Source of the DNA: Trematomus loennbergii
Taxonomy: Eukaryota; Chordata; Actinopteri; Perciformes; Nototheniidae
Assembly (NCBI GenBank): GCA_012861695.1
Contig: JAAOOA010000399.1
Coordinates: 12,754,731 to 12,818,730, forward strand
DNA length: 64,000 bases
Reading direction: 5' to 3'
Part shown: one piece after another, positions 22,704-36,848 of the stretch
Layout of the letters: every line of letters begins with the position of its first letter
Numbering within the stretch: the stretch's first letter is position 1
Translations under genes and position numbers: made by a program
Notes under the pieces: model-generated
Databases searched by the model: none
What the model saw: the letters and a program-made list of their open reading frames with translations, nothing else
What the model was told of the DNA's origin: nothing

Positions 22704-25430
22704 AGTATAATGTCCCTTAGCCCCAGGACGCTTTAGCTCTACAAATATGTGTAGCTGGAAAAACATGCAGTATGTGCACTGAAGGTTGTTGGCTGCAAAA
22801 CGAACTGATTCTCTATTTGTATGACCTCCTGAGAAAGGGTGTAAGAGAGAAAGCATCCTTGTCATAAGAGAAATAGCGTAATGTTGCATGTATTGTTGCA
22901 ACACAAAAACGAAACGGTATGCCTACAGTATGAAGCATTTTGTTTCTTAATTTTGCCCCGAGTGATGAAACATGAGTCACAGTCGGTTTGGACTGAAGGC
23001 AATGAGTTTAAAAAGAAATACCTTGGGATGTGGAGTTAAAAAGAAGTGAGTTTACCAAACCCAGCACAATTCTGTACTTAAGGTCAGAAGCTCAAGGCTA
23101 CAATAGCCACTGCTAGCATAACAATAAAAAAAGAGTGAGGGAGAGTAATTTTGATGTGAAATGAAATGTAAAAGAAACAGAAAAGGCTAAATCAGAAAGA
23201 ATGATACGTATAAGCCCCTTCTTGTTTGCTTCCTGTTCTCTTTGCACAAGTGCATTAGACATTACTTTAAGAGTTAGCTTATGTGCCTTAGTTGGAATGA
23301 CATAAGCTTGTTTTTACCGGTCAGAGTTTTTAATGTCTGACAATAAACCTTCTGCTAAGCCCTGCCATGCCTGACCCTCTTCATTACCTTCATCACTTAA
23401 TGAAATAAGGAGTGACACACTGTAATAACTCTGCAGTGTAACCACGCAGCTGCCAGAGGGAACTACATGTGCTAATGCTACTCTGCCTTGATTCCTCTCA
23501 CAGGATTTATCCCTAATAATGTTTAACTATTTAAAAATGTATCAGGTTTAGGAGGGCATCAACAAATGTGTAACTTAATAACAATATGCTAACAAAAGGC
23601 CGCTGATGAATTCCAATGTTTACAAGACATTTATAATGTGCCATTCACAAGAATAGAAGAGCTATTTTAATATCCCTGTATCCCACAATTCAAAGATTAC
23701 ATTCATCAGTGATCTGGGACATTCAATGTCCACCTAAAAACATATTTGGCCAAATCCTAATTTATTCTCTGTGTAGATGGCAAACCTCAATGCATAACTT
23801 ACAGGTAGTGTGTGTGTTTTCACTCTACTATTATGTATTTTGCTCTAGATGAAAGGAAACACAAAATTCTTCAAAATCACTGCTTCTATTTGATGACACA
23901 GTGCAGTACATTTTACAAAATGAATTTACAAATGAATTTTGTGATTTTCAAATATAATCATTTGTTATATCTGAAAGGGTTTTCATGCTGTAGCAAATCG
24001 GTGCCAGCTGAACATCATTAACTGTGCTATCTCCCAGTGTCATTTCCACTGTATTCCAGTGTCATCATGCTTCTCCCCCAAGAGACTCATCATACATGAC
24101 TTTATCAGTAATGTTTGATATGCAGCGCACTGCTGAGCTCAGAACTGCAGACCCTCTGCTTCAAAACACATTTCGTCCTGCCAGCGATTGCGTGACAGCG
24201 AACGCAAGTCAGGCAGGCGAGTGCCATGAGCAATGCCAAATCAAACCAAATAGAGGAGTCTTCCTGCTTTGATGTGGACATATAGACTACATATTTTTTT
24301 ATAACTGTTTGATAAGCAAAATATTCTTTGTCGCACTGAAATGTAACCTTTTGTCTACAATATATAGGAACAGTAAAACCCAATGTTTTATCATGAATCA
24401 GTAAAAGTATTACGCATCTCAAACTTTCCTGACCATAATCAACATTCAATAATTTATCTCAGATCTTCCTCCATTATGGTTAGACCTGTTTACTATTATA
24501 AGACCCAAGAAATATTTTCAAATATCTAAAGAATAATTTCCACATCTGACTCTGAAGACTAACAGACCACATGATCTGGATTCCAGTCACCAATTTCAAA
24601 TTTCTGCACCAATTTCACTCAAAGCCTATTTCTGCCTTTTAACCATGCACAACATCATTCACACACACACACATCTGCCATCATCATGTTCTGTGATCCC
24701 TACAAATATTTAATCTGACATATACAAACACACCCACACTCAGCACCCCCACAAAATACACACACGCACACTCCTATCCTATCCTTCCCACCTATTTTTT
24801 TTGTTTGTTTTTTGTTATTATTTATCTCACTCTCCTAAACTAACTATTCAAATAAAACACACTATTTTGTTTCATCCAACCTGGGGCAGAATCTGTAACA
24901 TTCCTTGGGACAAACACAGCTGTCCTGTCAAATAAAAAACTAAAATAAAGCTCCCCGAAGTCTCTGAATTACATTGAAAGTATTTTTATAATTCCACAGC
25001 GACCTCTCTGGAGTATGATGTTCAACCTCTAGCGTATTCAAAGAAATGAGAGTTGTCATTTAGGAAAGAAATGTTTAAACATATAGCCACAACAATATCT
25101 ATTTAATTGTATATATCTTTCAATTAATCTTTCCAGTAGGGGGCAAAGGTTAAGTTAAATCGCTTTCCATACAGAAATAATTTCCAAACGTGAAACAATG
25201 ACGCTACTCTCCCGATAGTTGTGTTTGTGCACATGCCTTGTGTTATCTTTGAATGTGTTTGAGTCTGGAAGATTGTGTGAGAGCCATTAAAGCCCAGAAA
25301 CTGTTAATGGAGCCTGCGGGGTCTTAGGCATGTGTTAAAGGTGCATGTGTGTCAGTGTGCAGCGCATGACTGTGTGTGCGCCACTTTGTATGCATGTTTG
25401 TCACGTGTGTGTGTCTGTGAGTGTGTGTGT
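22704..25430. other. Intergenic DNA, no gene recognised
   Basis: AT-rich sequence without coding signature. It contains a CTCF-like core CCAGTAGGGGGCAA at 25133-25146 (listed separately) and a short CA-rich patch near 24660. Confidence 0.5.
25133..25146 (+). promoter_or_regulatory. CTCF-like motif (partial match)
   Basis: CCAGTAGGGGGCAA matches 13 of 14 positions of the vertebrate CTCF core CCASYAGRKGGCRS. Motif match only; short motifs occur by chance and occupancy is unknown. Confidence 0.35.

Positions 25431-26730
<1,300 letters not shown>

Positions 26731-26780
<50 letters not shown>
26731..26780. repeat. (ACAG)n tetranucleotide microsatellite
   Basis: About 12 uninterrupted ACAG units (50 bases). 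Confidence 0.95.
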
Positions 26781-26781
<1 letters not shown>

Positions 26782-29700
26782 CTGTATGAAGAGAGCAGGT
26801 TACATAAATCCTTCACCTCACATGCCTGACTATGTGACTGCAAAATGCCCAAGAGACTGAGGGATGGAGGAAGGCAGCGAGAGGAATGGAGGTGGGGGAA
26901 GCGGAGTAAATTGGAGAAAATTAAGTGGAAGAGGGGAGCGAAGAGGGATTTGAGCGAGAGACGGGGTGATCGAGAGGAAGAAGGAGTGGAAAGAGAGAGA
27001 GAGAGAGGGAGGCTGATGAGAGGTTTATAAAAGGGAAAGTGAAGATGATGTAGAGGGCGTATGAAGTGGGTCTCTGTCATCCTAGTTAATGCCAGTCTCT
27101 CGCCTCAACGACGGTAAAAAGACTGCTGCTGAAGAGGGCCCCGATATGCAGCCTGACAAAAGCACTTATCAGATCCAGCAAGGCTTGAAAATGCTGACGT
27201 GCAGACAAGATGTTGAAATTAAGTCAACTGGAAGGCACATTGATGACCGTATTCATATTGTCTGGCTGATGCAATGTGTCACAGAATATGTTTTATTCTC
27301 ATTTGTTACTCATTGTAGAAATTGGTGCCTTCATCATGAACATTCTAATTAATGATAAAATAACAATGAAAAAATGATATCTGCCTTACAAAACATTCCC
27401 TTTTATGTTCTGTTTTTTAATTCTGCGAGTAAATGCATCATTAAAACAACATGACTAAGCCCTGAAATGACATGTTAACGCAGTTCTCTTTTGAAAGAGA
27501 TTTGGTTCATGCTGCACAGATACAGCCGCTGTTAAAAATCCAAAACTGGAGCTGGTGAGGATTAAGTGTGTTGCTCAAGGACACTTAAGAAGGACGGATG
27601 CTTTTTTGAATTACTCTGGCTGAAAAGCAAGCTTACCATCAAGTGCATTAATCAAGTACAGAACTTAAACACAAAATTGATGTACTTGAGCATTTTCATA
27701 AATGAATATAGTTGTCCAGTATAGGTCAGAGGGAAATGCTCTACTTTTACTCCAATATAATTATTACTAATAATCTAATCTAATGATTTTTTCATAGATT
27801 CCACCAACCTAAAGTACATCAAATTAGGGTTTAAATGATCAGTTGATATATAAATTAGACAATCTAATCACGTTTTTATTGCTGAATATTTTCAACAGAA
27901 CAGCTGCTCTAATGTAAGAATTTCTTTACAGTATTATACGAGATATGGACTTCTGGTTAGAAGCAGTTTAAAGATGTCACATTGGCCTCTGAGTAACAAT
28001 AAGTTATCTTTGTTTTAAAACGAAATGATAATTGCTTAACCAACAAAATAATCTGCAGTTTAATCTATTATGAAAATGATCAATAATTGTAGCCCGATGA
28101 AATAAAATGCAACTACTATTAAAAACAAGCTGGTAATGCATTACCAAAAAAGAGTGATATATATATAGTAAAAATCGAAATCCTTTAAAGTTTATACTAC
28201 CAACTCACTTTGCTGTGTCAATGTTAAAAAATAAAGAAATTAAGAGTCTCATAAGGAATGTGCAAAAACACCATAAACAAAGTGACAGAATTGGACGAGA
28301 AGGAGCAGCTGCAGAGAAAAAGTTAAGGTGGTGTCAAAATTGGCAGGAGAAAAGAGAGAAGAACAGAGAGCCAGAGGGAAGAACATATGAGGACGAGTAA
28401 AGGATGGGGAAAGGAGGACGAAATAAATGTATTGATTGGCAGTCTTGAGTTGTTATAAAGCCTCCTTTTCTGTTCACAGTTGACATTTGAGGGGTTTGTT
28501 TACAAAGGGTAACTGAGTCAACTCTCAGTGCTAACAGTGAGTAAATCCCACTTGTGAAGGGAGATTAGCCAGAGATTTTCTCCTCCATTTATGTACAAGA
28601 GACTCTGATCTACTGGCCAGTGCGTTTAATACTGGAGATTGATATGACTGGTCTTGAGATATCAAAGGCTTTACTGAAGGTTACGCTGATTCAAAGGACT
28701 AAAGAGAGCTTGTATTTGTTTTGTTAGCTTGTAAATGACCCACATATAGCACACACATACACTGCCAGACCTCTTTCATGGAGCATCTCAGCAGAAATGA
28801 ACCTGACCAGCAGATGTCCCTGTTGGCCTACAATACACAAACACGGTCTGCCATGTTGCAAGCCTTGCCATGGAAAGGACGAGAAGAGACATTGGATAAT
28901 ATATTTTTTGTCTCATAGAAGAAAAACAAACAATTAAAGCATGTTAATGCTCACAGAAAATGTTTATGGTCCAATCCCAATAGCTGCGGTGTTAGAGGCA
29001 CATAGATATTGAGTTTTGGCAAATAATTTTTGAAAATCAGGCACAAAATAATAACACTGATGACTGTGGACAGTTATTTACTTCCATTAGAAGCATCTGA
29101 CTTAATTTGAAAGATATATTAACCCACACAACAATGCGCTGTAACTAGTCTGTTTTTTTCCTTACACTCTGTAATTACAGGCTATTATGGGCTCCAATAG
29201 TACAGATTGGTCCTAATCAAATTAGGAAGACCTGTGACGCACTCATTCACACACATCCTCACATCAATGCGTACTGTATTCACAGGCACTACAATCAAGT
29301 GAGCACAAAATAAACACAAAATAAATCAAATTACTCACAAAGCTTTTGAGCACGAATAGAATAAATCTTGTCACTATACTGCAAATTCATATCAGTCACA
29401 TTTGTGTGCAGTTTGGATCAAGGTTTTACATTTTACTCCAAGTTGTGTATGAATTATAGATTATACATATTGATCAACCCATATGAAATCCCTTGCTGCT
29501 CAATTAACCTATCAACCCTTGATGATGTCCTTGTCCAATCTAACCAAGTTTTAATCTTAAAACCCTCAGGCAGTTTGTCAGCACCGGTTGGCTTCCTGTT
29601 TTCATGAATCCATTCAAGCTCTTTGGCACAGAGCAGCTCTACTCGACTTGATGGTGTTTGTCAAAATGGGGGTTTTCTCAAAGGGCATCATAAGGACACT

Positions 29701-31159
29701 TCTGTCACCACCTTCTGTTCCTTTAGTGACACTTTTTTCAATTTAGGTAACCGTTTCCTTCTCGCCTTATCCTCTCCTCAATAAAAACACAAACACACAC
29801 ACACACTGGTCCCTTTCTTGAAACCTTCCTTCCTTTTTATCTAATCCTCCATTCCTCCCTTTAACTACACACTCCCTCCTCCCTTTCTTCCTTCCTCCCT
29901 TTCTTTTTCACCTCTTCACCCTCCGTTTCTTCTGTAGGGTTTGAACAGGAATGTTAGCAACACTTTATCCATCTCCACAGTAATTCAAAAATAATTGTGT
30001 AAGTGCGTGGAGCTATTCATATAGATTCAAGATTCACAGGTTTTATAAGCTACAGTGTATAAATTGCAATGAAATTCTTCTGACCCGAGCTATTAATATA
30101 GATTACCTATAATTAATGTAAATAATATTGTTACGACTCTCCTTGAGGATTAAAATGATGCATAAAAGTTTTTTTTACCAGTTATCTGCAGTGTTTAGTC
30201 AAATAACAGCTACACTTCCATGTTCTAGTTATCAATGCAGCCATCTACAGCAGCTGCGAGACACTTTTATGCAATTAAAAGTGTCTGGAAGGGGTCTGAG
30301 GCTGACTCTCAGCTGTTGCTCATGTTTGGTGTTAGCTATGGTCATTAAACTTAGGACTTCTGAAAGGGTAATTTGTCCTAAATAGTGTATACTATGTGAT
30401 TTATTTCATCACTATAAATGAGCCTGTGATAGCCAAAAGGCTCATTTGCAAATGTTGCCTCCTGAGTACATTGCAAATCGAACAACAAATAAAGCAAACA
30501 ACATGTAACATTAGAACAACACAGTGCAGCCAAGTAGCATGTTGAAGGAGACAGAAAGCATAGAGGTTTGAGGCAAGCAACATGCAAATTAAGACATGTA
30601 CAATGCAAGGAATTAAAACAAAACAATGCTGAGCAGACAATAAGCACAAGCAGATGTGACATAATATAATCACATTATATTATTTTGTTGTATAATCACA
30701 TTACACAACAACAGAAATTAATTTGGAACCTCAAAGAACATTAGCGAAATAATGTAGGCTTAAATGTTCACCTACCATCATTGTGGTGGTTTTAGCCTCA
30801 TCTCAGTCTTCTTCAGCCAATGGAACTGGGTCAGGTGTCATCACATGACCTGTTAGTGGTAAAACAAAAATAAATATAGCAAGTTATAGTAACTGTTCAC
30901 TCAAAAACTGCCTGTTGCTAAATATTTGGCTAAACAAACAACAGCTTGCACAATTTGATCAAAGTTTACAATTTAACTACATTTAATTCAGTCAGGGGAA
31001 GAAAAGAAAATACAGTATAAAAACATACTGTGCTCAATTGTACACATAATGTCAACATTGTTTTCCCTTGTTTAAAAGTCATATTTTTTCACACAGGGTT
31101 TTACACATTTGACACCATCAGGCAAAGAAGTCATTTGTTATATCAGGATAATGAAAATA
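26781..31159. other. Intergenic DNA, no gene recognised
   Basis: Mostly AT-rich, with a GA-rich patch at 26845-27010 and a CT-rich patch at 29750-29930. The reading frames here lack domain signatures or splice context and are not reported as genes. The upstream noncoding exon or exons of hrh1 could lie in this stretch but I cannot locate them. Confidence 0.5.
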
Positions 31160-31595
31160 TTAAAGGGGACCTATCATGCAAAATGCTTTGATGTATTTTA
31201 TATAAATATTAGGGCTGTCAAGTTAATAATGCGTTAACGCAAAAAAAATTAGCGCCACTAATTATTTTAACGTGATTAAAATGTATATTTTTGTCCTCGG
31301 CCGTAGTTTCAGAGCGCATCGAGTTTAAAATACCATCTACAAGCTGATGCTGACAGCCCCGCTCCTGCCGCCCGCTTGTGGCAGACCACACTTCCACGCT
31401 CACCGGCAGGCCCGGACTGGCCATCGGGAGGCCCGGGAGGGTGTGTGTATGTGTGGGGCGAGCGAGGCACACCTACGTGTTGTTGTTGTTGTTAGCATCT
31501 GGTGCTAGCTAGCTGCGCTAACGGATATAAGGAGCTGTTTAGATGAAAACAGAGGAGCGACATTTCGCCGACAACTGCGCCGAGCACTTGACTTT

Positions 31596-31740
31596 ATGCA
31601 GGTAGCCAGACAGTGGGACATTGTACGAAAAGTCAGCACACTCAGTACGGATAGTGCGCGCAACATGATTGCAGCGTCCAGGCAGCTCCCGTTCGAGCAT
31701 ATATGCCTTGAGCTGCACATAGCTCCAACGATCCATCACA
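31596..31740 (+). pseudogene. Possible hAT/ZBED-type transposase fragment
   Basis: The plus frame reads VARQWDIVRKVSTLSTDSAR then NMIAASRQLPFEHI. A W-x(n)-TDSARNM pattern is typical of the RNase H-like core of vertebrate hAT/ZBED transposases, which have a TDNAxNM-like motif. The match is about 45 residues, then the frame enters the CA microsatellite. It has no start or other domains and is only a relic. Basis: pattern recall, moderate certainty. Confidence 0.45.
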
Positions 31741-31752
31741 GTGTCTCCACAT

Positions 31753-31908
<156 letters not shown>

Positions 31909-32719
31909 TATGTATTGTATTACTGTATGAGAGAGGTTCCAGGTTGAATTGAGGCGAATATTTGTAATGTTCAGAGGTTGTTGTGTTTATTATTCATGAG
32001 AATATTTGTCATTGTTCAAATGATAAAAACAAACATATAAAGCATATTTGTCCACTCATATGTTGATAAGAGTATTACAAACTTGAAAAATATCCCTCTA
32101 AGGTACATTTAGAACAGATAAAAAATGTGCGATTAATTTGCGATTAATCGCGATTAACTATGGACAATCATGCGATTAATCGCGATTAAATATTTTAATC
32201 GATTGACAGCCCTAATAAATGTGTCCCCGGTGTGTCAGGGAACTCACGCAGCATCAGAAAATAAAACCCTCTCTCTTTTCCTCCGTACCCAAATCTCTAA
32301 AAACGGGGGTACAACGGAGCTGATCCAGATTTGCGTCCGATATAACGTAACATCGGAAATGCCCGACTTTTTTGGATGTAATATGGTCGGTGTTTACATT
32401 AGCATCGCTAACACTCAGAGCTAACCTGTACTGGAGAGCATGTGTGTGAAGAAGCTGGATATAAAAAGGAATTCACCTTGTGGTATAACCGGCAAGAGAG
32501 AAAGCTTTTTTTTTTCATCAATGTTTTTTTTTTTAAAGCCTTATACCCAAAATCAGCACTTTTGAAACAGGAAGTGAAATAGAGGGATCTGAGGCATGGC
32601 TAGAATGGGTGATCTGTTTGGTATTTTGAGCAAAACACTTCATAGACAGTTTTTTATATATTTGTATATATCTGAGACCTATGCTATTGCCTAAAAATAG
32701 CATGATAGGTGCACTTTAA

Positions 32720-33847
32720 GTCTGGTCTCCAACTAATAGGCTGAGACAGAATTGTGACGGATTACAGCTGCACTCAGGCGACTTGCTGCTCTGCATCATT
32801 GGGTTTCAAGGTTTTTCATATACTGAACATCTATGAAGTGCAGTGGAATACTTGTTTTCCTCCTCAGGTAAAGTGTTCTTGAAATTGAATATAAAATTGA
32901 ATATAAAAATACAATATGCCCATAAACTGGAGAGAGGGTGAGACACATTTGGCTTGGGAGGAAATAAGACAACTGCTGAGCCATATAGCTAAAGACCTTG
33001 GCTCTTCAGGTGAGGAATCCAATAAAATAAAATGCAAAATACTCCTGAAAGCGTGTCACAAACCCATCACGTCATGCTTTAATATTAGGCTTGCTGGGTA
33101 AACTTGATGACATTTACATCAGTGTGTTTTGAAATTATTATTGGATAAACATCAGGAAGGTAACTGCCACTGCTGGGCACAGTGAGTGCTAAGGTTCCTC
33201 ATTATTTTATAAACCAAACGTAAAATACAGATTCTAAAATGAATGTTAGCCTTGATCAATGATTACACCCCAACAATGGAAATACATTATCTTTTAATCC
33301 CCTTTTGAGCTTTATGTATGCCAAACCCACAAACATCTCTTAAATCATGGTCACACTAATGTCTTGAAATAAGACCTTTGTACCCAGTGTGAAAGTGGAT
33401 TTGTTTTAGCTCTATGAATATTTCCATAATGTTATAAAAAAGGATATCAAATGATTACTTTCATAGCATGACATTTAAAAAAAATACATGTTTCAAAAAT
33501 TGATATGCTCAATTTTACAAGGCTTCTTAATAATATGTATTGAATAGTTTTTTAATAAGACTATTGCATTTATAGTTGTTTTAAGGATGAAGAGCACACT
33601 TCCAAACAGTAAGATACAGGTATGTAAGGAAGAATGAGTGAGCAATTCATCCCACTGACTTGTACCTTACACATAATTGTAATGTCTAGATAACACTGGT
33701 TCATGACCAAGGGAAGTTACAACCGCAGCTCACAGTCTGGGTGTATCTGTCCAGTGAATCATACACAGAGGGAGCATATGTCATAAGGTAAAAACCCATT
33801 TTAGTAATAAGTTATTTTTTATGACTGCTCATGTGAACTCCAAAGTC
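32720..33847. other. Intergenic DNA, nothing recognised
   Basis: AT-rich spacer. No gene is supported. Confidence 0.5.
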
Positions 33848-33926
33848 TGTGAGAGAGAGACAGAGAGACAGAGAGAGAGACGGAGAGACAGAGGAGAGGG
33901 AGAGGGAGAGGGAGAGAGGGAGAGGA

Positions 33927-34000
<74 letters not shown>

Positions 34001-34035
34001 AAGAGAGAGAGAGAGAGAGAAAAGAAAGAGGGAAA
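33848..34035. repeat. Imperfect (GA)n / (GAGGGA)n tract
   Basis: About 190 bases of purine-only sequence on the plus strand, from GAGACA-type through GAGGGA-type to pure GA units. Confidence 0.9.
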
Positions 34036-36630
34036 GCCTCACTCGTTTTCTGATTTTCACCCGGAATACAAGCTGGAATAACACCGACTTTCCTGGAAAT
34101 TCATGCATGATTGGTAAGTCTAGAAATAGTCTACCTTCACTGGCCAGAAGCATTAACTTACATTTTTTGATTTTTCATAATAGTAAGTTAACTGAAAAAA
34201 ACATTTCATTATCGGCATTGTAACTAGATATGGACGTGTTTGTCGATTGAGCTGAAAGCCTAAAAGTTTTCGGCAGCCGCGGCTCAACAGGTGGTTGACT
34301 GCGCACCGACTGCACTGTTTAATTCCATTATTCATTGTGATAAAGCGGCTCCAGGTCTCAAAATATGAATGTGTGTTCCCGCTCTTTAGTAATGAAATCA
34401 GGGAGGCAAGGGTCATTACAGATGATTATATTGAACAATTAGCGTTGGATAAATAGCCTGTCCTATTCTGGTGCGATAAGGAGAGGCGTTCTGCTCAAAT
34501 GCAGGGAAACACGCAACAGTATTCCGTGAGGCTAATATATTCCCTAAATGTTAGTGTTGCGGAGACAGTTATAGTATAAACACAGAGGATATGAAACCAG
34601 TGAGAGAACATGTTTATAATCACACATTTCAGCTCAGATCCACATTCAACGACAAAGAGATTAATCCAAGCTAATGATAAATAACGTTTCCACTTCTTGG
34701 GTGGATTCATTTCACACACATTTCTAGTATATGCTTAAAATATTATGCATAAATGTACAATACCGTATGTACAGGAGTTTCAGTTGTGCCTTCACGGTAA
34801 TTGGTTCAAATGTGGCATAACAACTTCTTTATCACCACTCTAAAGCCTTGAGTGTTGGAATATGTCAGTGTCATACCTGATTTAATTACATCTGAAAGGC
34901 TTCTCAACATTCATCAACATCCACAGGATAGTGCCATAGTTTGTTAACTGCCTCCATTATGATCAGTCTCCCTGGCTTAGTTACATGTAATTATTGAATT
35001 TCGTGGAGCCACAAGATGTAAACACAGGGGATTGATGAGAGCAAGGAAATGTTAATACTCATTTTAATATCAATGATGACAGTTAGAGTGAGTCACACTC
35101 TGAGGATGCTCTGAAAAAACAACTCTTGGATGGGAGGTGTTTTTTCAGACTAAGAACTCAACACTTTCTGTTTTTTATGAGTCATCTGTGAGTAAGCAGG
35201 CACAAAAGAAAATTCATATCCGCTGGATAAATAGTGAAGAAGTAGAGAATGGGGGTTAAATCTTTCGTTTGTACAGGAGTTCTGTTTAGATTAGATTTAG
35301 ATTAGATATTTACATATCAGTACATTTGCTTATTCATGACATGCCAAACCTACATGTTCATAATCTGTATTTTTCATTTATTTATCCTGCAGGATGGCTT
35401 TTGCTGTCTACCGTGACATGAGTTTGTTGTTGTGTCAGAATTCAATATGAGAGGATGGTGGTGGTCTTCAAAAATCAGAAATGTTTTCTCTTTATTGGTC
35501 ATGTTTCATACTTAGGTTTGAGTTAGTGTCCTTAGAGACCAAATTACGTATTTTAGGGCAACGATTTATCATAAAGCAAAAAGTCTATAGAAAAAAAACC
35601 CAGCTGCCTCCATGGCAACAGGCTTATTTCACTCTTTTTAAATCAATACCCCAAAGGTTGAGATGATTGATCAACTAAAGGTGGCTTATTGATATGTTCT
35701 AAAATTAGACTTTCTGCTGTGCTTTACAGATTTAAATATGTTATTAAATGTGGTTATTGCCTCCTTTCCTCCAAACAGACAGTTTGTCTGCTGTGTCGCT
35801 GATGGGCTCTGCCATCCTCCCCTTTGTGTGAGTGTTAAAGAAAGCCAGCTGGACAGCGAAAGAGAAAGAGCAAGAGCAAGAGATATTGGGGCCAATAAAT
35901 ACTGTACATACAAACCAAAAAAGGGAATAGGTTAACAGGATGTGACAAGCTGTATTTTAACATTTATTAATTTGAGATAAGCTATTATAGGTGCAAATTA
36001 CCCAGATTGTCTGTCTCGTTTCATACATTTGGCTGATAATGCTTTTACTTAGGCAGTATATTGAATACATTAATGTATTGGTACTTTAATATTTCTTCCA
36101 CTATTACAATAACATCTACTCTGTCTACCTCACTGAAATGTTCAGAACCTATTAATGCGCAAATATTTTTCATTTCAAATCTTTACCTGCTTGACACAAG
36201 ATGACACAAGATGTCAACACTTCCAAATGTGTGAGCAATGGGAATTTCCAGTTTGCACATCACACTTTAATAAGTTGTATATTAGACTATGATTGGCCTC
36301 CAAACAGTTATTTATTCCAAAATCATGCTCACATTTGCATGTCTTATACAATCTTAAACTTGATGTTAATAGATATGATGTGAGACAGGGGTATCTGGAG
36401 TGCGTACCTACAGTACCAACACTGTTATACCTACCAGCCCACAAACTGTGAAGCTAAGACAGTAAACAGGTCTATTGAGGCAGACATCATGAGACTGGCT
36501 AAAATGAATGTGTGTTTTGAATATAACAGCAACTGTACCTTTACATTTTGTGTGAATAGGGACTTTAATTTTCAGTAGGAGGACAAATATATATGACACA
36601 TTTGAATCTTCTTTGCTTTATGTTTTCCAG
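34036..36630. other. Sequence upstream of the hrh1 coding exon
   Basis: AT-rich, no protein-coding exon recognised. The 3' part must be intronic if the acceptor at 36629-36630 is used. Vertebrate hrh1 genes usually have noncoding upstream exons, and I could not place one here. Confidence 0.5.
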
Positions 36631-36848
36631 GTGCAATTTGGAATGAACTACAGATCAAGACCACAATGATTAACGCCTTAAACTGGATTATATCCCTCCT
36701 TTGACCAAACATATGAACTGGTAGTGAGGCTGTCAGTGAATGGTCCAAACTGAGACATGAGTATGTTTTGGTCGACGGTTTAAAACACACTCTTCTACGA
36801 TTATACAGGATATGACTGGATCTATATTTGACAGTCTCACCTACCAAG
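36631..36848 (+). other. hrh1: hrh1 5' untranslated part of the coding exon
   Basis: A splice acceptor (TTTGCTTTATGTTTTCCAG, AG at 36629-36630) lies 218 bases before the hrh1 start codon with no in-frame ATG between. This fits the known vertebrate H1 receptor structure of one coding exon preceded by noncoding exon(s). It is inferred from the splice motif only; there is no transcript evidence. Confidence 0.55.

Noticed and set aside
33812..34223. Long Ser-Leu / Arg-Glu frames
   Set aside because: Translations of the purine-rich GA tract.
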